Origin: an uncultured Lachnospiraceae bacterium | GTDB taxonomy: Bacteria; Bacillota; Clostridia; Lachnospirales; Lachnospiraceae | DNA: 64,000 nt | Direction of reading: 5' to 3' | Assembly: GCA_910589105.1 (NCBI GenBank) | Contig: CAJUST010000003.1 | Span: forward strand, 81,105 to 145,104 | In this document: positions 53,979-61,000 of the stretch, piece by piece | How the letters are laid out: each line of letters begins with the position of its first letter | How positions within the stretch are numbered: the first letter of the stretch is position 1 | Made by a program: the position numbers and the translations under genes | Notes under the pieces: model-generated | What the model saw: the letters and a program-made list of their open reading frames with translations, nothing else | Databases searched by the model: none | What the model was told of the DNA's origin: nothing

Positions 53979-55301
53979 ATGGAAATCTTACAGTTAAATT
54001 CAGAAACGAAGCAAAATATCTTAGAACATCTTTTAAAACGCAGCCCGAACCATTATGCCGGATACGAAAGCCGCGTCGCTGAGATTATAGCCAAGGTCAG
54101 GGAAAAAAAAGATGAGGCTGTGTTTGGGTTTACGGAGCAGTTTGACGGAGTGAAAATTACGGCGGAAACGGTCAGGGTGACGGATGCGGAAATCCGCAGC
54201 GCTTATGAGAAAACAGATGAAAAACTTCTGTCCGTTATAAGGAAAGCGAAGGAAAATATCCGGGCGTACCATGAAAAGCAACGGCAGTATAGCTGGTTTG
54301 ACAGCGATGAGAGGGGAATTTTACTGGGACAGAAAGTAACGCCGCTTACCTGTGTGGGCGTTTATGTGCCGGGCGGCACGGCGGTGTATCCATCTTCCGT
54401 GTTGATGAATGTCCTTCCTGCGAAGGCGGCGGGCGTGGAACGCATTATTATGTGCACTCCGCCGTCTGCGGACGGGAGCGTTTACGCGTCGACGCTTGTA
54501 GCGGCAAAGGAAGCGGGCGTAGATGAGATTTATAAGGCAGGCGGCGCGCAGGCAGTTGCGGCAATGGCGTTTGGGACTAAGAGCATTCCAAAGGCGGATA
54601 AAATCGTAGGGCCGGGGAATATTTATGTGGCACTTGCCAAAAAGGCGGTGTTTGGCTATGTCAGCATAGATTCCGTTGCGGGGCCAAGCGAGATCTTAGT
54701 TTTGGCGGACGAAACGGCAAACCCCCGTTTTGTGGCGGCGGATTTATTGTCACAGGCCGAGCATGATGTGTTGGCTTCTGCAATTTTGATTACGACAAGC
54801 CAAAAACTTGCGCAGGAGGTTTCAAAAGAAATAGACCGTTTCACGCAGACGCTTTCCAGAAAGGAGATTATTTTAAAATCGCTTGAAAATTATGGATACA
54901 TTCTGGTAGCGGACACAATGGAAGATGCAATTACGGCGGCAAATGAGATTGCATCCGAGCATTTGGAAATTATGACGGCAGATCCGTATGAGGTCATGAC
55001 GAAAATCCGTAACGCAGGGGCGATTTTTATTGGGGAATACAGCTCGGAGCCGCTTGGCGATTACTTTGCGGGGCCAAACCATGTGCTTCCGACGAATGGG
55101 ACGGCAAAATTTTTCTCGCCGCTTTCCGTAGATGACTTTATAAAAAAATCCAGCGTCATTTCCTATTCGAAAGAGGCGCTTTTGGAAGTATATCCCGATA
55201 TTGTTCAGTTTGCGGAGTCGGAACAACTTACCGCCCACGCAAATTCAATCCGCGTAAGGTTTGAGGAGGAGGAAACGTTATGGCAAGGGAAGCAAGCGTA
55301 A
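53979..55301 (+). CDS. hisD: Histidinol dehydrogenase
   Basis: Last enzyme of histidine synthesis, oxidising histidinol twice. The 440-residue protein has YVPGGTAVYPSSV, AGPSEILVLADE, LLSQAEHD with the zinc-site Gln-His and the catalytic Glu/His in SEHLEI, and GPNHVLPT. GGAAG precedes the ATG at 53979; the open frame starts six codons earlier inside hisG. Its last 22 bases overlap hisB. Confidence 0.96.
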   Translation: MEILQLNSETKQNILEHLLKRSPNHYAGYESRVAEIIAKVREKKDEAVFGFTEQFDGVKITAETVRVTDAEIRSAYEKTDEKLLSVIRKAKENIRAYHEKQRQYSWFDSDERGILLGQKVTPLTCVGVYVPGGTAVYPSSVLMNVLPAKAAGVERIIMCTPPSADGSVYASTLVAAKEAGVDEIYKAGGAQAVAAMAFGTKSIPKADKIVGPGNIYVALAKKAVFGYVSIDSVAGPSEILVLADETANPRFVAADLLSQAEHDVLASAILITTSQKLAQEVSKEIDRFTQTLSRKEIILKSLENYGYILVADTMEDAITAANEIASEHLEIMTADPYEVMTKIRNAGAIFIGEYSSEPLGDYFAGPNHVLPTNGTAKFFSPLSVDDFIKKSSVISYSKEALLEVYPDIVQFAESEQLTAHANSIRVRFEEEETLWQGKQA

Positions 55302-55867
55302 ACCGGACGACGAAAGAGACAGACATCTCTTTGAAATTCAATATAGACGGTACGGGAAATTCAGAAATTGACACGGGGATCGGTTTTTTTGACCATATGT
55401 TGGAAGGCTTTGCAAAACATGGGTTTTTTGACATGGAGCTGGTCGCTTCGGGAGATTTGGCGGTAGACGGGCATCATACGGTAGAAGATGTTGGAATTGT
55501 GTTAGGGACTGCGATTAAAAAAGCGGTTGGGGACAAAAAGGGCATCCGCCGTTACGGAAGCTGTATATTGCCAATGGACGAGACCTTAGTTTTGTGCGCG
55601 GTGGATCTTTCCGGCAGGCCGTATCTCTCATTTGACGCCGAATTTACGACAGACCGCGTCGGCTATCTGGAAACGGAACTGGTAAAAGAGTTTTTTTATG
55701 CCATTTCCTATAAGGCAAAGATGAATCTTCATATAAAAGTCTTGTCAGGAACGAATAACCATCATATAATTGAAGGTATGTTTAAAGCTTTTGCAAGGGC
55801 GTTAGACGATGCGACCGGAACCGATCAGCGGATTTCCGGAATATTATCGACAAAAGGAAGTTTATAA
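55280..55867 (+). CDS. hisB: Imidazoleglycerol-phosphate dehydratase
   Basis: Sixth step of histidine synthesis. The 195-residue monofunctional enzyme has the paired metal-site motifs GFFDHMLEGFAKH and DGHHTVEDVGI, and the second repeat with NNHHIIEGMFKAFARAL. There is no phosphatase domain. GAGGAGG precedes the ATG. hisIE starts one base after its stop. Confidence 0.96.
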   Translation: MAREASVNRTTKETDISLKFNIDGTGNSEIDTGIGFFDHMLEGFAKHGFFDMELVASGDLAVDGHHTVEDVGIVLGTAIKKAVGDKKGIRRYGSCILPMDETLVLCAVDLSGRPYLSFDAEFTTDRVGYLETELVKEFFYAISYKAKMNLHIKVLSGTNNHHIIEGMFKAFARALDDATGTDQRISGILSTKGSL

Positions 55868-55868
55868 A

Positions 55869-57149
55869 ATGGAATATAAAAATATAGCGGCTACAATTTA
55901 TTTAAAAGACGGCAGGGCGGTCAAAGGGCCAAACGACTTTACTCCGGACGGAGATGTGTTTGAAACGGCAAAGATTTTTAATGACTGTGGAGTAGATAAG
56001 ATTTTTATTTTCGACTTATCGGACGATGACGACGAACACGAACTGAATTTACAGACCATTAAAAATTTAAACCGGAATTTAGAGATAAAAGTCTGCGCGG
56101 GAGGAAATATCAGGCGTTTTGAAGATATTAAAAAGATATTTTACGCGGGCTGTCTTCAGGTGATATTAAATGGCTCAAAGCCAAACAGCTTTGAACTGGC
56201 AAAAGAAGCAAGCAAACGGTTTGGCAAAGACCGGATTTTAGTCTCTGTGAAAAACGTGAATTTTATTTTTAAAAACAGCGAAGCGATGGAAGAACACTTC
56301 CATGAAATGCTCGCGCTAGATAAAAAAATGCTGGATGCCTTAGAAAATATTACGGCGATTCCATCCATTGTGGCGGTGGAGGATTATAATTTAGAAGAAT
56401 TTGTGGATATTTTAAAACGGGATTCTGTCAGGGGCATAACGGGAAGGTTTGTCACGGAGTCCGCTCAGGAAATTATGCTTTTAAAGACAAGGCTTTCTGA
56501 GTACGGGATACATATGGTGAATTTTGCTTCTTCGCTTCAATGGCGGGATTTAAAGAAAAACTCAGACGGCATGGTTCCGGTGATTGTTCAGGATTACCGG
56601 ACAGACGAGGTGCTTATGCTCGCGTATATGAATGAAGAAGCGTTTTTATGCACGATAAGCTCCGGACAGATGACGTATTTTAGCAGGAGCAGGCAGGAAA
56701 TTTGGCGGAAAGGCGAGACTTCCGGTCATATCCAGTATGTGAAGTCGCTGACGGCGGACTGTGATTTTGACACGATATTAGCGAAAGTCTCCCAGATTGG
56801 CGCGGCCTGCCATACGGGAAACGCATCTTGTTTTTTCCATTCGATTGTGAAGAAAGAATACCTTGAGAAAAACCCGCTGAAAGTGTTTGAAGAAGTGTAT
56901 GGCATTATTATGAACCGGAAACAATTTCCGAAAGAGGGATCTTATACAAATTACCTGTTTGAAAAAGGATTGGATAAAATCTTAAAGAAAATCGGAGAGG
57001 AAAATACGGAAATTATAATTGCGGCAAAAAATCCAGACCCTGAAGAAATGAAATATGAAATTTCGGATTATATCTACCATTTAATGGTGCTGATGGCAGA
57101 GCGGGGCATCACATGGGAGGACATTACTCAGGAATTGTCACAGCGTTAA
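55869..57149 (+). CDS. hisIE: HisIE with an N-terminal degenerate HisF-like barrel
   Basis: A 426-residue fusion. Residues about 1-215 follow the HisF/HisA barrel along its length (KDGRAVKG; AGGNIRRFED), yet the two catalytic aspartates are gone: HisF Asp11 is Tyr11 and Asp130 is Lys128, and the late Gly-Gly phosphate site is replaced. Residues about 216-330 are HisI, with zinc cysteines in TADCDFD and CHTGNASC; about 331-426 are HisE with EENTEI and YHLMVLM. It should run steps 2 and 3 of the pathway; the barrel is probably structural or regulatory. The ATG at 55869 follows AAAAGGAAG. Confidence 0.93.
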   Translation: MEYKNIAATIYLKDGRAVKGPNDFTPDGDVFETAKIFNDCGVDKIFIFDLSDDDDEHELNLQTIKNLNRNLEIKVCAGGNIRRFEDIKKIFYAGCLQVILNGSKPNSFELAKEASKRFGKDRILVSVKNVNFIFKNSEAMEEHFHEMLALDKKMLDALENITAIPSIVAVEDYNLEEFVDILKRDSVRGITGRFVTESAQEIMLLKTRLSEYGIHMVNFASSLQWRDLKKNSDGMVPVIVQDYRTDEVLMLAYMNEEAFLCTISSGQMTYFSRSRQEIWRKGETSGHIQYVKSLTADCDFDTILAKVSQIGAACHTGNASCFFHSIVKKEYLEKNPLKVFEEVYGIIMNRKQFPKEGSYTNYLFEKGLDKILKKIGEENTEIIIAAKNPDPEEMKYEISDYIYHLMVLMAERGITWEDITQELSQR

Positions 57150-57627
57150 TTTAGTTAGGAGTCCGCTGTTTTGCAAATGAAGGGTTTAGAATTTGCCGGG
57201 AAAGAATTGCGGATCGCATAGAGTTTTATAATTGACATATTTTATAGGCAAAAAACTGCATCTATGGAAGAAAGCGTAGTCTGTTTCGTTTTCTTTTATG
57301 GAGGCGGTTTTTTTATGTTAATAGAAAAGCATGGGGAGTTTTAAAAAGCGGAAGGATTTAAGTCAAAAGGAAAAGCAGAGGGAGTTAAGTCAATAACAAA
57401 AGCAGGAAAGAGTTTTTATGTTAAGGATATAAGCAGTGCGATATTTTTTATGTTTAGGGCATAAGCAGTGTAGTTTTTTTATATACTTTATAAAAAGCGG
57501 GAGGGGTGGAGGCTGTCGGAAAGGCAGGATTTTTAGAGAGAAAAAGGCGGAATGTCTTTGAACTCTGGGCTTTATGGCAGTTGATCGGTTTCGTTTTTTG
57601 GAAAAGCAGAGAAATTATATTGGAAAG
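57150..57627. other. Gap with degenerate tandem repeats
   Basis: About 480 bases with no credible gene. It starts with a weak stem (ACAGCG..CGCTGT) that might end hisIE, then a TTTATAAT/TTGACA-like promoter region near 57220. From about 57359 there are two copies of a 26-bp-like unit (ttaagtca..aaaagcag) and from 57413 about 2.3 copies of a 32-bp unit. A GGAGGCGG before an ATG near 57314 opens only a few codons. Confidence 0.5.
57413..57482. repeat. 32-bp degenerate tandem repeat
   Basis: tttttatg recurs at 57413 and 57445 with the conserved core ataagcagtg in each unit, and a partial third copy near 57477. No spacers and no coding sense are seen. Confidence 0.6.
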
Positions 57628-57972
57628 ATGGGAAGTGACGATATGCGTATGAAAGATGTGGAAGCGCGGAAAGCTTATATTCAAAATGTCAGAAAATCAT
57701 TTGACTCACCAAAACGTCAGTATGAATTTGAGAAAGAAACCGATGCAAAAGGAGGGGAAGCTTCAGACAGTTTCTCTTTTTTTAAAGTCCGGATGCTAGT
57801 GGCAGGGTTTATCTTTGCCGCATATGTGCTTTGTGATAAGACGGGGACAGAGTTTTATCACCTTTCCACCAAAGATGTTTCAGAGAAAATTGCGCAAAGT
57901 TACGATTATGGGAAGATAGAAGAAGATGCGCTTGAGGTATTTCACAGTTTGGAAAAAAATTGGAAAAGATAG
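57628..57972 (+). CDS. Small single-pass membrane protein of unknown function
   Basis: A small protein of about 110-115 residues; the start may be ATG 57628 or ATG 57643, the latter with GGGAAGT upstream. A charged N-terminus (MRMKDVEARKAYIQNV) is followed by one transmembrane segment near residues 55-72 (MLVAGFIFAAYVLCD) and a helical C-terminal tail. Similar small proteins occur in Lachnospiraceae without known function. It precedes the second GH84 gene, which has its own promoter. Confidence 0.55.
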   Translation: MGSDDMRMKDVEARKAYIQNVRKSFDSPKRQYEFEKETDAKGGEASDSFSFFKVRMLVAGFIFAAYVLCDKTGTEFYHLSTKDVSEKIAQSYDYGKIEEDALEVFHSLEKNWKR

Positions 57973-57998
57973 TTATTGCATAAAAATACAAAATTTAA

Positions 57999-58027
57999 TT
58001 GTTTTAGATTCCTCCGAGTGGTATAAT
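57999..58027 (+). promoter_or_regulatory. Promoter of the second GH84 gene
   Basis: TTGTTT, a 17-nt spacer and a perfect TATAAT, about 35 nt before the ATG. An AAGGAGG ribosome site follows. Confidence 0.7.
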
Positions 58028-58061
58028 ATGTATATAAGTCCATTGAAAAGGAGGAGAAAAT

Positions 58062-61000
58062 ATGGTGAAAAGCAACAAAAGGAGAGCGCTGTGCTCTTTC
58101 GTAGGATTATTCACATTGCTGCTGGCATTTGCCGTTCCGGCATTAGCAGGAGTGGCAGAGAGCGAGGGGGAATATGAAATTTATCCTACGCCGCAGAGTA
58201 TTGTGTATGGCGCAGGGACAACCGCGTTGACGGAAGAAGTGAATGTTTTTGCAGGGGGAGGCATTGACGAATATACGAAGACCCGAATAGAAGAAACATT
58301 AGAGACGCAGGAGCTTTTGCAGGCGCCGTCGCAAGAAGACGGCAATACAAATATGACCGTTGGCATTTATGGTTCAGGCGATGCTGCGGATCAGTATGGG
58401 AAGTCCCATAATGTGGATGCGTCTATTTATGAGGAGTATGATGCATACACCCTGTGGATCGATAATGGAGACATTGTAATCCTCGGCAAAAATACGGACG
58501 CCGCTTATTATGGCGTGACGACGTTTAAACGCATTTTAGAGCAGATAAAGGAAAAAAGCGTAAAAAACCTGACAATAAAAGATTATGCGGAAATAGAATT
58601 CCGCGGTTTTATTGAAGGATATTATGGAAATCCGTGGTCGAAAGAAGACCGGATTGATTTAATGCAGTTTGGCGGAGAGATTAAGATGAACCAGTATATC
58701 TATGCGCCAAAAGACGATCCGCTCCATAACAAACGGTGGCGTGAGTTATATGATGAAGCGGGATTAAAAGATATTGAGGCGCTGGCGAAAGCGGGAAATG
58801 AAAGCAAGTGTTTCTTTGTCTATGCGTTGCATCCATTTATGAATAATCCGGTGAACTTATCAGATGCGACATATGATGCAGAACTAAAAGTGGTTCAGGC
58901 GAAATTTGAACAGGTAATCCGTAATGCCGGAGTGCGCCAGATTTCTATTTTGGAGGACGATGCAACTGGTGAATCGGCAGAGCGCGTTATTCGGTTTTTA
59001 AATGACATGCAGGAATGGCTGGAAGAATTGAAAAAAGAAATTCCGGATTTAAAGACGGATATTCTTTACTGCCCGACTTGCTATATGGCGACGACGGATG
59101 CGAAAATGACGGCAATTAGTGAGGGCGTCAGTGAAAAAATACATATTTTAGTGACTGGAGGGAAAATCTGGGGCGAAGTGTCACAGGAATTTTCTACGGC
59201 GTTTTTCAATGGATTGAACGCGAACGGAAAAGGGCGCTATCCATATATGTGGGTAAACTGGCCCTGCAATGACAATACAAAAAACAGCCAGATTATGGGA
59301 GGGCATAACTATATCCTCCATACCGGAATTGAGCCGGCAAGCTATGAAGGAATCGTGCTAAACCCGATTCAGGAATCGGAATCTTCGAAAGTCGGCATTT
59401 TTACGGCGGCAGACTACTGTTGGAACATTTGGCAGGATGCGCAAGAAGGCGATCAGGCTTGGGACGATGCATTTAAGTACATTGACCATATGACGCCGAT
59501 TGAAACGGAAGAATCTCTGGCGTTAAGGGAAGTAGCGAAACATCAAATCGCGCAGTCTCCGGATCAAACGACTGGAAAGCAGGTGCCATTTGAAGAATCT
59601 GTGGAATTAAAGCCGCTTCTTGAGGCGTTTTTGGCAAAATTAGATTCGGGAACTTATACGTCAGAGGAAATTTTGGAATTGCAGGAAGAATTTCAGACGA
59701 TATACGATGCGGCTGATTTGTATTTGGAAAGAGGGACAAACCGCCGCACTGCAGCCCAGATGAAGCCGTTTTTCAGCTGTCTGCGGGATTTGGCGCAGGC
59801 AGGCGTCAGATTGATGCAAACATTAAAGGCGAATATGGAGAACGACAGCGACGGCGTCTGGGAGCATTTTTCAGCGGCGCAGTCCGTTTATGAAAAATCG
59901 AAAACATATGGATTTTCCTACTTTAACGCAGGAACTCTTTATGCAAAAGCGGGAAGAAAATATATCGAGCCGTTTGTCAGCGATGTAATGGAATATCTTT
60001 CCTCAAGGGTGATTACGATTGTAAATCCGGAATATGTGGAATCAGGAAGGCCCTATGAAGTGGCAGGGATTTCAAAATCAGAAGGCTGGAGCGTCTATGA
60101 AGGATCTGAAAGCAATCTGACAGATGGAAATGATTCAACATCTGTCTGGTATAGGGTGCCGAATAATAAAACCGTAGTGGGAGATTATATCCAGATTGAT
60201 TTAGGGGAAAATAAAAAAGTAGGGAATGTACGCGCAGTGGTTGGCGCAGGAAATGGAGATAAATGGATAAAATATCATGTGGCGTATTCCACGGATGGCG
60301 TCAATTTTACAGATATTACTCCGTCTTATGTGAGCGCGGCGGGTTCTACAAAAGACATTTACACAGTAAATTTAGGCGGGGTCAGAGCAAGATATATCCG
60401 TCTTGTAAATGATGAAGAAGTTGCGAAATGGGTTTACTTCTCTGAATTTGCGGCTTATCCGGTGACGGCGGAAGCGAAGTATACAGGTACAGTAACGCCG
60501 ATAGACAGATGGGTCGTATATAATGGCGCAACGAGTAATTTGACCGATGGGAATGACAATACTATTGTATGGTATGATACAAAAGGGGAAGGAGACGATA
60601 AAGACTGTACTTTAGTTGGAGATTATATTGAATTTGACCTTGAGGCTGTAAAGCCGGTGGGACGTGTGCGCGCAGTGGTCGGCGCAGGCGATGCAGAGAA
60701 ATGGACGAAATACCATGTGTCTTATTCTACAGATAGAACGAATTGGACGGATTTGCCATCTTATCAGGGCCAGGCGTCTGGAAAGGATATTTATGTAGTG
60801 AATCTTGGCGGACAGGAAGCGCGTTATGTCCGGTTAGTGAACGATGAACGTTTACATAAATGGGTTAAGTTTTCTGAGTTTTCCGTATATTCTTATGTGG
60901 AAACGGATTGGTTCTACTCAAATTTGGAAGACAGCGCAGGCTGGAATGTAGACGTCAGCGAATCATCAGATCGCTTCAGCATTACAGCAAAACAGAATGT

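Noticed and set aside
57230..57320. Possible c-di-GMP riboswitch before the small membrane protein
   Set aside because: A GGCAAA-like element near 57247 is seen, but the conserved GGGACGCAAAGCC core and the second stem are absent.
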